Assembly: GCA_965659115.1 (NCBI GenBank) | Contig: CBFHUP010000010.1 | Coordinates: 1-52,267 of the forward strand | DNA length: 52,267 nt | Direction of reading: 5' to 3' | Source: UBA8752 sp965659115 | GTDB taxonomy: Bacteria; Bacteroidota; Bacteroidia; Flavobacteriales_D; Sanyastnellaceae | Part shown: positions 1 to 8,184 of the stretch, piece by piece | Position numbering within the stretch: the stretch's first letter is position 1 | Layout: every line of letters begins with the position of its first letter | Notes under the pieces: generated by a model | Database searches by the model: none | Told to the model about the DNA's origin: nothing | The model's input: the letters and a program-made list of their open reading frames with translations, nothing else | Position numbers and translations under genes: made by a program

Positions 1-377
1 ATGCTGCCTCCCGCGGCCTCGATGGCCGTCTGAGCGGAAGCTGAAAATTTGTGCGCCGTCACTTTGATGCCGCCCTTCAACTCGCCGCGTCCGAGGATCT
101 TTACCAGATCTTTCTTTTGGGCGATGCCGTTCTCTACGAGAAGCTCGGGGGTAATTTCAGTCAGTGACTTGCGGTCGATCAATTCCTGGAGTGTGTCGAG
201 GTTGATGCCCTTGTACTCCACGCGGTTCGGATTTGTGAATCCGAACTTGGGAACACGGCGTTGGAGCGGCATCTGGCCGCCCTCGAAACCAANNNNNNNN
301 NNGGAGCCCTCACCACGACCAACTCGCTTGCGCTGCTTGATGGAACCCTTTGCCGGTTTGAGGCTATTGAGATTCAT
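1..377 (-). CDS. rplO: 50S ribosomal protein L15 (partial, interrupted by assembly gap)
   Basis: Large-subunit protein that binds 23S rRNA during assembly. The gene starts at 377 (MNLNSLKPAKGSIKQRKRVG) and runs off the left edge of the window in its C-terminal domain (...HKFSASAQTAIEAAGG). After the gap the family signature GFEGGQMPLQRRVPKFGF is intact. Ten Ns at 293-302 replace part of the Gly-rich loop between GRGEGS and GFEGG. Family members have about 23 residues there, but only four codons are available, so the gap is longer than drawn even though the reading frame is kept by chance. The gene is the last visible one of the spc block, 18 bases after rpmD; secY would be expected next, outside the window. 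Confidence 0.95.
   Translation of the reverse strand, partial: MNLNSLKPAKGSIKQRKRVGRGEGSXXXXGFEGGQMPLQRRVPKFGFTNPNRVEYKGINLDTLQELIDRKSLTEITPELLVENGIAQKKDLVKILGRGELKGGIKVTAHKFSASAQTAIEAAGGS
293..302. other. Assembly gap (10 N) inside rplO
   Basis: Ten undetermined bases. The flanking rplO sequence is otherwise continuous and in frame. By comparison with the usual length of the L15 glycine-rich loop, I estimate that roughly 55-60 further bases are missing. The Ns therefore look like a fixed-length scaffold placeholder. Confidence 0.95.
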
Positions 378-395
378 GATTGTGCTGGATGGGGA

Positions 396-575
396 TTATT
401 GTTCTTCAACCTTGACGAGGTGGTTCACTTTGCGCACCATGCCCAAAATCTGGGGGGTGGCTTCGTGCTCCACAGGGTTGTGCAATTTCTTGATGCCGAG
501 TGCCTGAAGCGTCAGCTTTTGGCGCTTTGGACGGTTGATGGCGCTGCGCACCTGGGTGATCTTGATCTTGGCCAT
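396..575 (-). CDS. rpmD: 50S ribosomal protein L30
   Basis: Small 59-residue large-subunit protein, MAKIKITQVRSAINRPKRQK at the N terminus and ending KVEEQ. The pattern of an initial beta strand, the RSAI-RPKRQK segment and LGIKKLHNPVEH is typical of bacterial L30. The start at 575 lies five bases after the rpsE stop and the stop lies 18 bases before rplO, which is the standard rpsE-rpmD-rplO order of the spc operon. Length matches the family (about 60 residues). Confidence 0.96.
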   Translation of the reverse strand: MAKIKITQVRSAINRPKRQKLTLQALGIKKLHNPVEHEATPQILGMVRKVNHLVKVEEQ

Positions 576-580
576 GGTGC

Positions 581-1111
581 TTATCCGTTAAATACGCGGT
601 TGACGGAAATGCCACGCAAGTCAGCAACGTCTGATGCACTGCGCATCATGGTCAATGCCTTAAAAGTGGCTTTCACCACGTTCTGCGTGTTGGAGGATCC
701 CAATGACTTGGCCAGAACGTCCTTGATGCCTGCGCTCTCGAGCACGGCACGCATGGCACCACCCGCAATCACTCCAGTACCTGGAGAAGCTGGCTTTACC
801 AATACCCGCGCTCCGGCGAATACGGCCTCCTGAGCGTGGGGCACAGTTCCGTTGATCACGGGAACGTCCACCATGTTTTTCTTGGCGTCCTCAATTCCCT
901 TCTGAATCGCTGTTACGACTTCACGGCTGCGGCCGGAACCATGTCCCACCTTGCCCTTCTCGTCACCGACCACGACAATCCCTGTAAAGGTGAATGTGCG
1001 GCCACCCTTGGTGGTCTTGGTCGAACGGTTGATCGTGACCAAACGGTCCTTGATGTCGCTCTCCGGTTGGTTGTTCCGGTCGTCACGCCGACGGTTGTTG
1101 TTGTCTCTCAT
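581..1111 (-). CDS. rpsE: 30S ribosomal protein S5
   Basis: Small-subunit protein of the decoding region, needed for translational accuracy. The 176-residue product starts MRDNNNRRRDDRNNQ at 1111. I prefer this Met over an upstream in-frame one at 1150 because the latter would lie inside rplR. The short basic, Asn-rich N-terminal extension is followed by the S5 N-domain (RLVTINRSTKTTKGGRTF, then GIVVVGDEKGKVGHG) and the C-domain (GVIAGGAMRAVLESAGIKDVLAKSLGS). It lies seven bases downstream of rplR. Confidence 0.97.
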   Translation of the reverse strand: MRDNNNRRRDDRNNQPESDIKDRLVTINRSTKTTKGGRTFTFTGIVVVGDEKGKVGHGSGRSREVVTAIQKGIEDAKKNMVDVPVINGTVPHAQEAVFAGARVLVKPASPGTGVIAGGAMRAVLESAGIKDVLAKSLGSSNTQNVVKATFKALTMMRSASDVADLRGISVNRVFNG

Positions 1112-1118
1112 AATGACT

Positions 1119-1478
1119 TCAGAATTTGAGGCCGCCTTCGCGGGCAGCATCGGCGAGGTTCTTCACACGTCCGTGGTACAGGTAACCGTTGCGGTCGAAC
1201 ACCACATTCTCGATTCCAGCGGCCTTTGAGGCCTCTGCAATCTTGGTACCGACCAACTTCGCCTGTTCTGCTTTTGCAACACCCTGGGCTTCCGGGATGG
1301 TGCGTGAGCTGGCACTGGCGAGGGTCTTTCCAGACAGGTCGTCTACGATTTGCGCGTAGATCTGCTTGTTGGAACGGAATACGGACAAGCGGGGACGCTC
1401 GGCCGTTCCGCTGATTTTGCCTCGGATGCGCGCTTTGATGCGCATGCGGGTCTTGAGTTTCTTGCTGGCTACAGACAT
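1119..1478 (-). CDS. rplR: 50S ribosomal protein L18
   Basis: 5S rRNA-binding protein of the central protuberance, 119 residues. N-terminal basic region KKLKTRMRIKARIRGKISGT is followed by ERPRLSVFRSNKQIYAQIVDD and the C-terminal FDRNGYLYHGRVKNLADAAR signature. Length is normal for the family. It sits 11 bases after rplF and seven before rpsE, and is part of the spc block. Confidence 0.97.
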   Translation of the reverse strand: MSVASKKLKTRMRIKARIRGKISGTAERPRLSVFRSNKQIYAQIVDDLSGKTLASASSRTIPEAQGVAKAEQAKLVGTKIAEASKAAGIENVVFDRNGYLYHGRVKNLADAAREGGLKF

Positions 1479-1489
1479 GTCGAATGCAA

Positions 1490-2041
1490 TTACTTGGCAG
1501 CGGACTTACCGGCCTTGCGACGGATGTACTCGTCAGTGAAGCGGACACCTTTGCCTTTGTATGGCTCAGGCTTGCGCAGTGAACGGATTTTAGCAGCCAC
1601 TGTTCCGAGCAGCTGCTTATCGTGCGACTCGAGGATCACTTTGGGGTTTGAACCCTTCTGAGACTCCGCGGTCAACTTGATTTCTTTGGGCACCTCGATG
1701 ATGATGGGGTGGCTGTAACCCAAAGCCAAGGTCAATTGCTGACCAGACGCTTGGGCACGGAAACCGACACCTACCAACTCGAGCTCCTTCTTGTAACCAT
1801 TGGTTACGCCCTCTACCATACCTGCACACAGCGAACGGTAAAGACCGTGCTTGGCGCGGTGGTCTGGCAAGTCGGAGCTGCGGCTAAACAACACTTCGTC
1901 GCCGTTGACCTCTACCGCAATGACAGGGTCAAACGGGGTATTGAGCTCCCCTTTTGGACCCTTCACCTTGATCACGGATGCGTCAACACTTACGGTGACT
2001 CCGGATGGGATGGCTACGGGCGCTTTTCCAATTCTGGACAT
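1490..2041 (-). CDS. rplF: 50S ribosomal protein L6
   Basis: Two-domain large-subunit protein near the factor-binding region, 183 residues, usual length. N-terminal MSRIGKAPVAIPSGVTV and the C-terminal PEPYKGKGVRFTDEYIRRK motif, the highly conserved L6 signature, are both present. It lies 20 bases after rpsH, and its product would be made together with the neighbouring spc proteins. Confidence 0.97.
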   Translation of the reverse strand: MSRIGKAPVAIPSGVTVSVDASVIKVKGPKGELNTPFDPVIAVEVNGDEVLFSRSSDLPDHRAKHGLYRSLCAGMVEGVTNGYKKELELVGVGFRAQASGQQLTLALGYSHPIIIEVPKEIKLTAESQKGSNPKVILESHDKQLLGTVAAKIRSLRKPEPYKGKGVRFTDEYIRRKAGKSAAK

Positions 2042-2061
2042 GGTCGTTCTCTTTACTCGGA

Positions 2062-2460
2062 TTAATAGACGTAGCAGAGGACTTCGCCTCCAACGTTCAT
2101 GTGCTTGGCCTCCTTGTCCGTCATCACCCCTTGTGAGGTGCTCAGGATGGAAACACCCAATCCGTTCAAGATACGCGGCAGGTCATTTGCACCGCGATAG
2201 GTGCGCAAACCTGGCTTGCTCATCCGCTGCATCTCAGTGATGGCGGGACGGCGTGTCTTGGGATGGTACTTCAAGGCAATCTTAATGGTGCCTTGTGGAC
2301 CGTCCTCCACGAACTTGTAAGACAGGATGTATCCCTTGTCAAACAGGATTTTGGTGATTTCCTTCTTCATGTTGGACGCGGGAATATCCACCACTTTGTG
2401 GCCGGCCATTTGACCGTTACGGATGCGCGTCAGGAAATCGGCGATAGGATCTGAATGCAT
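2062..2460 (-). CDS. rpsH: 30S ribosomal protein S8
   Basis: Primary 16S rRNA-binding protein of the small-subunit platform, 132 residues. Begins MHSDPIADFLTRIRNGQ and ends with the family signature region (GLGVSILSTSQGVMTDKEA, then GGEVLCYVY). Starts three bases after the rpsN stop. In E. coli S8 represses the spc operon by binding its mRNA near rplE; whether that applies here is not visible in the sequence. Confidence 0.97.
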   Translation of the reverse strand: MHSDPIADFLTRIRNGQMAGHKVVDIPASNMKKEITKILFDKGYILSYKFVEDGPQGTIKIALKYHPKTRRPAITEMQRMSKPGLRTYRGANDLPRILNGLGVSILSTSQGVMTDKEAKHMNVGGEVLCYVY

Positions 2461-2463
2461 GGC

Positions 2464-2733
2464 TTACCAGCTTGCTTTTTTCACTCCCGGGATCTTGCCC
2501 TCGAGTGCCATTTCACGGAAAGTCACTCGGCTCAAGCCGAATTGACGCATATACCCACGTGGACGTCCAGTGAGTTGGCAACGGTTATGCAAACGCACCG
2601 GAGAAGAATTCTTCGGCAGCTTTTGCAATGCGTCCCAATCACCTGCGTCCTTCAACGCCTTACGCTTTGCGGCGTATCGGGCGACAAGTCGCTCGCGCTT
2701 GCGCTCACGCGCTTTCATCGATTCCTTGGCCAT
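2464..2733 (-). CDS. rpsN: 30S ribosomal protein S14 (zinc-free form)
   Basis: 89-residue small-subunit protein of the head. The C-terminal half contains LHNRCQLTGRPRGYMRQFG and SRVTFREMALEGKIPGVKKASW. It is the longer type without the paired CxxC zinc ligands found in short S14 proteins, so its folding should not depend on zinc. It lies 20 bases after rplE and three before rpsH. Confidence 0.97.
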   Translation of the reverse strand: MAKESMKARERKRERLVARYAAKRKALKDAGDWDALQKLPKNSSPVRLHNRCQLTGRPRGYMRQFGLSRVTFREMALEGKIPGVKKASW

Positions 2734-2753
2734 ATCTGGTCGTTATCGGGGAT

Positions 2754-3305
2754 TCAGTTCTTCTTGAAAGGGAAACCGAACGCGGCGAGAAGCTCTTTGG
2801 CCTCTTCGTTGGTCCGGGCATTTGTGACAATGGTGATGTGCATCCCGTTGAGGTGCTTCACCTTGTCAAGGTCGATTTCCGGGAAAATAATTTGCTCTTG
2901 GATGCCGAAGCTAAAGTTGCCTCGCCCATCAAATCCAGTCGCTTTCACGCCTTGGAAGTCACGGGTACGTGGCAAAGCCACATTGATCAGGCGATCGAGG
3001 AACTCGTACATGCGCTCACGACGGAGCGTGATGCGCGCACCTACGGGCATGCCTTTACGCAACTTGAAGTTTGAAACGTCCTTGGTAGAGACAGTAGATA
3101 CCGCCTTCTGACCACAGATCTGGTTCAATTCTTCGATGGCACCATCCACAATCTTGCGATCGGTAATGGCTTTTCCGAGGCCCTGATTGAGACAGATCTT
3201 CTCAATCTTGGGGACCTGCATGGAACTCTTGTATTCGAAGCGTTCCTGGAGCTTGGGTACGACATCTGCGTCGTACTGCTCTTTGAGTCGGGGTACGTAG
3301 CTCAT
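2754..3305 (-). CDS. rplE: 50S ribosomal protein L5
   Basis: 5S rRNA-binding protein of the central protuberance that contacts P-site tRNA; 183 residues. Contains KIEKICLNQGLGKAITDRK and the C-terminal GMHITIVTNARTNEEAKELL segment typical of L5. The start codon shares one base with the rplX stop (TGATG), which suggests translational coupling between L24 and L5. Confidence 0.97.
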   Translation of the reverse strand: MSYVPRLKEQYDADVVPKLQERFEYKSSMQVPKIEKICLNQGLGKAITDRKIVDGAIEELNQICGQKAVSTVSTKDVSNFKLRKGMPVGARITLRRERMYEFLDRLINVALPRTRDFQGVKATGFDGRGNFSFGIQEQIIFPEIDLDKVKHLNGMHITIVTNARTNEEAKELLAAFGFPFKKN

Positions 3306-3628
3306 CAGTTCAGCGTTTGATCAGATTTCTTGCTGTAGCGGACCAACTTCCCATCGTCGCCACGGCGGCGTCCGACACGGGTAGTGTCTCCGTTTCCGTC
3401 CATGACCATCACATTGGAAATGTGGATGGGGGCCTCCTTCTTTTCGATGCCTCCTTGCGGATTGGCAGGGCTGGGCTTCACGTGCTTGGTCACCACGTTG
3501 ACACTCTCGACCAAGACGCGGTCTTCCTTGCGGAGCACCTGCATCACCGTTCCGGTCTTGCCCTTGTTTCCGCCTGCGATCACCTTTACGGTATCGCCCT
3601 TTTTGATTTTGACTCGCTTGTACATCAT
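3305..3628 (-). CDS. rplX: 50S ribosomal protein L24
   Basis: Assembly-initiating large-subunit protein, 107 residues. The KOW motif (KIKKGDTVKVIAGGNKGKTG) is at the N terminus, followed by ESVNVVTKHVKPS and GGIEKKEAPIHISNVM. Two Met codons in a row make the start 3628 or 3625. It lies eight bases after rplN and overlaps the rplE start by one base. Confidence 0.97.
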   Translation of the reverse strand: MMYKRVKIKKGDTVKVIAGGNKGKTGTVMQVLRKEDRVLVESVNVVTKHVKPSPANPQGGIEKKEAPIHISNVMVMDGNGDTTRVGRRRGDDGKLVRYSKKSDQTLN

Positions 3629-3636
3629 CGTAGGGG

Positions 3637-4005
3637 TTAGAGCACCTCAGGTGCGAGCGAAACAATTTTCATGAAATCCTTCTCGCGCAGCTCTCTGGCC
3701 ACTGGGCCAAAAATCCGAGTACCTCGGATGTCGCCGCCCTCATTGAGAAGGACACAGGCATTGTCATCGAAACGGATATAAGACCCATCTGGACGGCGAA
3801 CCGCCTTTTTGGTCCGTACGATGACAGCCTTGCTGACGGTTCCCTTCTTCACACCGCCATTGGGTGCCGCATCCTTCACGGTAACGACCACCTTATCGCC
3901 GATGCTGGCGTAGCGCCGACGTGTACCACCGAGCACACGGATACACAACACTTCTCGTGCTCCGCTGTTGTCGGCAACACCCATCCGGGATTCTTGCTGG
4001 ATCAT
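3637..4005 (-). CDS. rplN: 50S ribosomal protein L14
   Basis: Highly conserved 122-residue protein at the subunit interface. Starts MIQQESRMGVADNSGAREV and contains GTVSKAVIVRTKK and FGPVARELREKDFMKIVSLA, all standard L14 landmarks, at the standard length. The 33-base space to the preceding rpsQ is among the largest gaps within this operon; I see no promoter or terminator in it. Confidence 0.98.
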   Translation of the reverse strand: MIQQESRMGVADNSGAREVLCIRVLGGTRRRYASIGDKVVVTVKDAAPNGGVKKGTVSKAVIVRTKKAVRRPDGSYIRFDDNACVLLNEGGDIRGTRIFGPVARELREKDFMKIVSLAPEVL

Positions 4006-4038
4006 GGCTCTTCAGTTTTCTTTATTAGAGGACCTCTA

Positions 4039-4329
4039 TTACTTGGCCCTTTCGATCACCTCTACGAGGCGCCAGCGCTTGTTCTTGCTCAAAGGACGCG
4101 TCTCCATGATGCGCACCGTGTCACCAATGCCGCAGGTGTTCTGCTCATCGTGCGCGGTGAACTTCGTGGTACGCTTCACGTACTTGGAGTACTGAGGATG
4201 CTTCTCCTTGTACTCGACCGTCACCGTGATGGTCTTCTCCATCTTGTTCGAGGTGACGATGCCCTGACGCACCTTCCGAAGGTTGCGCTTGTCCGTGGAC
4301 TGCTCAGTTGCGGTTTGCTCGGCGGTCAT
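4039..4329 (-). CDS. rpsQ: 30S ribosomal protein S17
   Basis: Primary 16S rRNA-binding protein, 96 residues. The OB-fold core runs from KVRQGIVTSNKMEKTITV to RPLSKNKRWRLVEVIERAK. A polar N-terminal extension of about 13 residues (MTAEQTATEQSTD) precedes the core. The start overlaps the rpmC stop by four bases (ATGA), consistent with coupled translation. Confidence 0.96.
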   Translation of the reverse strand: MTAEQTATEQSTDKRNLRKVRQGIVTSNKMEKTITVTVEYKEKHPQYSKYVKRTTKFTAHDEQNTCGIGDTVRIMETRPLSKNKRWRLVEVIERAK

Positions 4330-4538
4330 GACTTCTGTTCTTCAGCTTTAGCGTTCTTCCGTGCGGACAATTCCGTCATCATGCGCGCAATGTCGCGGCG
4401 CTTCTGACGCAATTGAAAGGGGCTCTCAAGTCCCGCGATGGTGTGATTGAACCGCAACTTCTGCAGGGCTTCACGCTCTCCAGCGATACGCTCCTTGAGG
4501 TCGAGGTCACTCAAACCGGTGATTTCGTTCATTTTCAT
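4326..4538 (-). CDS. rpmC: 50S ribosomal protein L29
   Basis: Two-helix protein beside the peptide exit tunnel, which forms part of the docking site for trigger factor and SRP in bacteria. 70 residues, with the conserved core LRFNHTIAGLESPFQLRQKR followed by DIARMMTEL. Start may be 4538 (MKMNE) or 4532 (MNE). It overlaps rpsQ by four bases and follows rplP by 14 bases. Confidence 0.96.
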   Translation of the reverse strand: MKMNEITGLSDLDLKERIAGEREALQKLRFNHTIAGLESPFQLRQKRRDIARMMTELSARKNAKAEEQKS

Positions 4539-4552
4539 GATTCCCTCAATTA

Positions 4553-4966
4553 TCAGTTGTTGTAACGGGCAACGAAGCGGCAGCGAACCGACAACTTCTG
4601 AGCACCGAGGCGCAAGGCCTCTTGTGCTACGTTGGCTGGAACCCCGTCTACTTCGAAGAGTACACGTCCAGGCTTCACAGGAGCCACCCAGTGGCTCACC
4701 GCACCCTTACCCTTACCCATACGTACTTCGAGGGGCTTTGAGGTGATGGGCTTGTCCGGGAAAATCCGGATCCATACCTGGCCTTCACGCTTCATGTAGC
4801 GGTTGATGGCAATACGTGCAGACTCGATTTGGCGGGAGGAAATGAATCCCATATCCGTCGTCTTGATGGCATAAGTGCCATAAGCGATGGAGCTGCCACG
4901 CTGAGCAAGGCCGCGCACGCGGCCTTTCTGCATCTTTCTGAATTTCGTTCGTTTCGGCTGAAGCAT
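4553..4966 (-). CDS. rplP: 50S ribosomal protein L16
   Basis: 137-residue protein that helps shape the A-site region of the large subunit. Starts MLQPKRTKFRKMQKGRVRG and contains RMGKGKGAVSHWVAPVKPGR and the C-terminal KLSVRCRFVARYNN. Length and motifs are canonical. It lies 12 bases after rpsC in the standard rpsC-rplP-rpmC order. Confidence 0.97.
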   Translation of the reverse strand: MLQPKRTKFRKMQKGRVRGLAQRGSSIAYGTYAIKTTDMGFISSRQIESARIAINRYMKREGQVWIRIFPDKPITSKPLEVRMGKGKGAVSHWVAPVKPGRVLFEVDGVPANVAQEALRLGAQKLSVRCRFVARYNN

Positions 4967-4978
4967 ATCTTCCGAAGT

Positions 4979-5716
4979 TTAGCTGCGGGGTTCACGACGA
5001 CGACGGCGGCGCTCAGGGCGCTCTCCTCCACGGCCTCCGCGTTGGCCACGCTTGTCGTCTTTGGTTGGGTTCGCTGGACTCAAGTCCTGCTTGCCGTACA
5101 ACTCTCCACGGAATACCCAAACCTTAACGCCGATGCGGCCATAAGTCGTGTGGGCTTCCACCAGAGCGTAATCGATGTCAGCACGGAAGGTGTGCAGGGG
5201 CACTCGGCCTTCCATGAAGGTCTCAGAACGTGCAATCTCTGCTCCGTTCAAACGACCTGCGATGCCAATCTTGATGCCCTCAGCACCCATACGCATGGAG
5301 CTGGCAATGGACATCTTGATGGCCCGGCGGTAACTGATCCGCGCTTCGAGCTGGCGTGCCACGCTCTCGGCCACGAGACGCGCATCCAATTCTGGACGCT
5401 TGATCTCGAAGATGTTGATCTGAATTTCTTTCTTGGTGAGCTTCTTGAGCTCCTCGCGCAACTTGTCGACCTCCTGGCCACCCTTGCCAATGATGACACC
5501 TGGACGGGCTGTGTGGATGGTCACGGTCACGAGCTTCATGGTGCGCTCAATGACAACACGGGACACGCTGGCCTTGACCAAACGTGCACGCAGGTACTTG
5601 CGGATTTTGTCGTCCTCGACAATCTTGTCGACGTAACTCTTTCCTCCGTACCAATTGGAGTCCCATCCCTTGATGAAACCGAGGCGATTGCCGGTGGGGT
5701 GTGTCTTCTGTCCCAT
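4979..5716 (-). CDS. rpsC: 30S ribosomal protein S3
   Basis: 245-residue protein lining the mRNA entry channel. Begins MGQKTHPTGNRLGFIKGWDS; contains the KH domain with PGVIIGKGGQEVDKLREELK and the C-terminal domain GRLNGAEIARSETFMEGRVP. It carries a basic tail rich in Arg, Glu and Gly (about residues 225-245). The start overlaps the rplV stop by one base. Confidence 0.97.
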   Translation of the reverse strand: MGQKTHPTGNRLGFIKGWDSNWYGGKSYVDKIVEDDKIRKYLRARLVKASVSRVVIERTMKLVTVTIHTARPGVIIGKGGQEVDKLREELKKLTKKEIQINIFEIKRPELDARLVAESVARQLEARISYRRAIKMSIASSMRMGAEGIKIGIAGRLNGAEIARSETFMEGRVPLHTFRADIDYALVEAHTTYGRIGVKVWVFRGELYGKQDLSPANPTKDDKRGQRGGRGGERPERRRRRREPRS

Positions 5717-6114
5717 TACTTCTTGAGGCTATCTACGATCAACGTGACGTGGTTGGAGCGCTTGCGAATGCGGTGCGCACGGCCCTGTGGTGCTGGCTGA
5801 ATGCGCTTGAGCATCCGACCGCTGTCCACCTTGACTTCACTGATGTAAAGACCGGCTTCCTCCGGGCGTGAACCTTCGTTCTTGGCTTCCCAGTTGGCAA
5901 TGGCCGAACGGAGCAACTTCTCCAGGCGACCAGAAGCTTCCTTCTGGGTAAACTTCAAAATGTTCAATGCACTGACGACGTCTTTGCCGCGGATGGTATC
6001 CGCCACAAGGCGCATCTTCCGAGGTGAAGTCGGGCAATCGTTCAGCTTGGCAATGGCGGTTTTATCCATCACCTCCTTGCGGGCTGCTGCTGCGTTTCTC
6101 TTACGGGCTCCCAT
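5716..6114 (-). CDS. rplV: 50S ribosomal protein L22
   Basis: 132-residue protein whose long beta hairpin lines the exit tunnel. After a short basic N-terminal extension (MGARKRNAAAARKEVMDK) comes the family core: CPTSPRKMRLVADTIRGK, then the C-terminal RAHRIRKRSNHVTLIV. The hairpin tip region LKRIQPAPQGRAHR is intact. It overlaps rpsC by one base and lies 21 bases after rpsS. Confidence 0.97.
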   Translation of the reverse strand: MGARKRNAAAARKEVMDKTAIAKLNDCPTSPRKMRLVADTIRGKDVVSALNILKFTQKEASGRLEKLLRSAIANWEAKNEGSRPEEAGLYISEVKVDSGRMLKRIQPAPQGRAHRIRKRSNHVTLIVDSLKK

Positions 6115-6135
6115 AGCTCTGATGATTGGCGGCCG

Positions 6136-6417
6136 TCAACGACGTCCCTTGTCTTTTTTATTGTCAGCGTGACCGCGGAAGGTCCGGGTCGGCGAGAATT
6201 CTCCGAGCTTGTGACCCACCATGTTCTCGGTGACAAACACCGGAATGAATTGGCGGCCGTTGTGAACGGCGATGGTCAAGCCGACGAAATCCGGCGTGAT
6301 CATGCTGGAGCGACTCCAAGTCTTGATAACAGACTTCTTTCCGCTTTCCTGCATGGCCTCTACACGCTGCACGAGCTTGTAGTGGACGAAGGGGGGTTTT
6401 TTGAGCGAACGTGCCAT
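6136..6417 (-). CDS. rpsS: 30S ribosomal protein S19
   Basis: 93-residue small-subunit head protein that pairs with S13. Contains the PROSITE-type core IKTWSRSSMITPDFVGLTI followed by VHNGRQFIPVFVTENMVGHK and LGEFSPTRTFRGHA. It starts three bases after rplB. Length is typical. Confidence 0.97.
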   Translation of the reverse strand: MARSLKKPPFVHYKLVQRVEAMQESGKKSVIKTWSRSSMITPDFVGLTIAVHNGRQFIPVFVTENMVGHKLGEFSPTRTFRGHADNKKDKGRR

Positions 6418-6420
6418 GGC

Positions 6421-7245
6421 TTACTTCTTACGGCGTTCGATGATATACTGAGACGAATGCTTCTGCTTGTCGCGGGTCTTGAAACCCTTCGCAGGAATGC
6501 CATTACGGCTGCGAGGATGTCCTCCTGCGTTGCGGCCCTCACCACCACCCATGGGGTGATCGACTGGGTTCATCACAACACCACGGACACGCGGACGGCG
6601 ACCCAACCAACGGCTGCGACCGGCTTTACCGGAAACCTGTTGGTTGTGCTCACTGTTGCCGACACTGCCAATGGTCGCAAGGCAGGTCGTGAGGATCATG
6701 CGAACCTCTCCGCTTGGCAATGCGATCACCGCATACTTGCCATCACGGGCTTTCAGTTGAGCTGATGCTCCAGCAGAGCGGGCGATGTTCGCGCCGCGTC
6801 CTGGGTGGAGCTCAATGTTGTGGATCATGGTACCCAGAGGGATATCGGACAAGAAGAGCGTGTTCCCCACTTCTGGAGCTGCCTTCTCACCGCTCATGAC
6901 GGTTTGTCCGACCTGCAGGCCTTCTGGAGCAACGATGTAACGCTTCTCTCCGTCGGCATACTTGACCAATGCAATGCGCGCACTGCGGTTGGGATCGTAC
7001 TCGATGGTCATGACCTCTGCGGCAACGCCATGCTTGTTCCGCTTGAAGTCGATCACGCGGTACATCCGCTTGTGACCACCTCCACGGTAGCGCATGGTCA
7101 TCTTACCATCATTGTTACGACCACCGTTCTTCCTGAGCGGCTCCAACAGCGGCTTGTGCGGCTTGTCGGTCGTGATGCTGTCGAACTTCGACAACACCTT
7201 GTGCCTCATTCCAGGCGTAATCGGGTTGAACTTGCGTACTGCCAT
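6421..7245 (-). CDS. rplB: 50S ribosomal protein L2
   Basis: 274-residue primary 23S rRNA-binding protein, needed for subunit association and peptidyl-transferase assembly. Starts MAVRKFNPITPGMRHKVLS and has RYRGGGHKRMYRVIDFKRNK, LHPGRGANIARSAG and the C-terminal signature VMNPVDHPMGGGEGRNAGG, which includes the conserved His important for peptidyl transferase. It lies eight bases after rplW. Confidence 0.98.
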   Translation of the reverse strand: MAVRKFNPITPGMRHKVLSKFDSITTDKPHKPLLEPLRKNGGRNNDGKMTMRYRGGGHKRMYRVIDFKRNKHGVAAEVMTIEYDPNRSARIALVKYADGEKRYIVAPEGLQVGQTVMSGEKAAPEVGNTLFLSDIPLGTMIHNIELHPGRGANIARSAGASAQLKARDGKYAVIALPSGEVRMILTTCLATIGSVGNSEHNQQVSGKAGRSRWLGRRPRVRGVVMNPVDHPMGGGEGRNAGGHPRSRNGIPAKGFKTRDKQKHSSQYIIERRKK

Positions 7246-7253
7246 GTTTTCCC

Positions 7254-7547
7254 TTAGATGTTCTCGTAGAAGTCAATGGTCTCACCGTCCGCGAGTCGAA
7301 CGATGGCTTTCTTGTAGCACTCAGAGCGCCCGCGAAGGACACCTGTGCGTGTGAAACGGCTGCGCACCTTGCCATCGACCCGCATGGTGCGGACTCCGGC
7401 TACGGTCACACCGTAGGTCTTCTCGACCGCGTCCTTGATTTCGGACTTGTTCGCGTCGTCGTTCACCACGAACCCGTAGGCATTGATGCGCTCGCTCTCG
7501 GCGGTCATCTTCTCGGTGATCAACGGCTTGATGAGAATGTTCTTCAT
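7254..7547 (-). CDS. rplW: 50S ribosomal protein L23
   Basis: 97-residue exit-tunnel protein, the main contact for trigger factor and SRP. Starts MKNILIKPLITEKMTAESER; the conserved VEKTYGVTVAGVRTMRVDGK segment is present. It starts three bases after rplD and is followed by rplB. Confidence 0.96.
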   Translation of the reverse strand: MKNILIKPLITEKMTAESERINAYGFVVNDDANKSEIKDAVEKTYGVTVAGVRTMRVDGKVRSRFTRTGVLRGRSECYKKAIVRLADGETIDFYENI

Positions 7548-7550
7548 GGC

Positions 7551-8180
7551 TCAGGCGGTGAGGATGCCAGTGATGACTTCGTGTGCGTTGTCCACGAAGA
7601 CGATGTTCTGACAGTTCATGATATCATAAGTGCTCAAGTCGCCGGCCGTCATGACACGGTGCTTGGGCAAATTGCGGCTGCTCAGGTACAAACCCTTGTT
7701 CTGCTCGGGAACGACAACCAAAGTCTTTTGGTTCTCCAATCCCAACTTCCCAAAGGTGCCCAAAAGCTCCTTGGTCTTCGGAGTTTCCATGGCCAATCCC
7801 TTGACCACACGGATTCCACCGTCCTCCTTGGCCTTGTATGCCAAGGCGCTCTTGCGCGCCAACTGGCGGACCTTCTTGTTCAGCTTGAGATCATACTTGC
7901 GGGGACGGGGACCGAAAATGGTACCTCCACCAACAAAGAGTGGGTTCTTGATTGAACCAGCACGGGCGCCTCCGGTACCCTTCTGCTTCTTGATCTTCTT
8001 GGTAGAACCTTGAATCTCTGCGCGCTCCTTGGACTTGTGCGTACCCTGACGCTGGGCGGCGAGGTAACGCTTCACGTCCAAGTAAATGGCGTGATCGTTG
8101 GGCTCAATAGAGAAGACGTCATCGCTGAGATCAGCTTTGGAAGTCTTCTTGCCTTCGAGGTTGTATACGTCGACTTTCAT
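7551..8180 (-). CDS. rplD: 50S ribosomal protein L4
   Basis: 209-residue protein with a long loop reaching the exit tunnel; in E. coli it also represses the S10 operon, though no leader is visible here. I chose the start at 8180 (MKVDVYNLEGKKTSKADLS), four bases after the rplC stop, instead of an in-frame Met at 8240 that lies inside rplC. The tunnel-loop region QKGTGGARAGSIKNPLFVGG and GPRPRKYDLKLNKKVRQLAR are present. Confidence 0.97.
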   Translation of the reverse strand: MKVDVYNLEGKKTSKADLSDDVFSIEPNDHAIYLDVKRYLAAQRQGTHKSKERAEIQGSTKKIKKQKGTGGARAGSIKNPLFVGGGTIFGPRPRKYDLKLNKKVRQLARKSALAYKAKEDGGIRVVKGLAMETPKTKELLGTFGKLGLENQKTLVVVPEQNKGLYLSSRNLPKHRVMTAGDLSTYDIMNCQNIVFVDNAHEVITGILTA

Positions 8181-8184
8181 GGCT

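Noticed and set aside
4829..5800. 323-codon plus-strand frame opposite rplP/rpsC
   Set aside because: Antisense shadow of conserved ribosomal protein genes.
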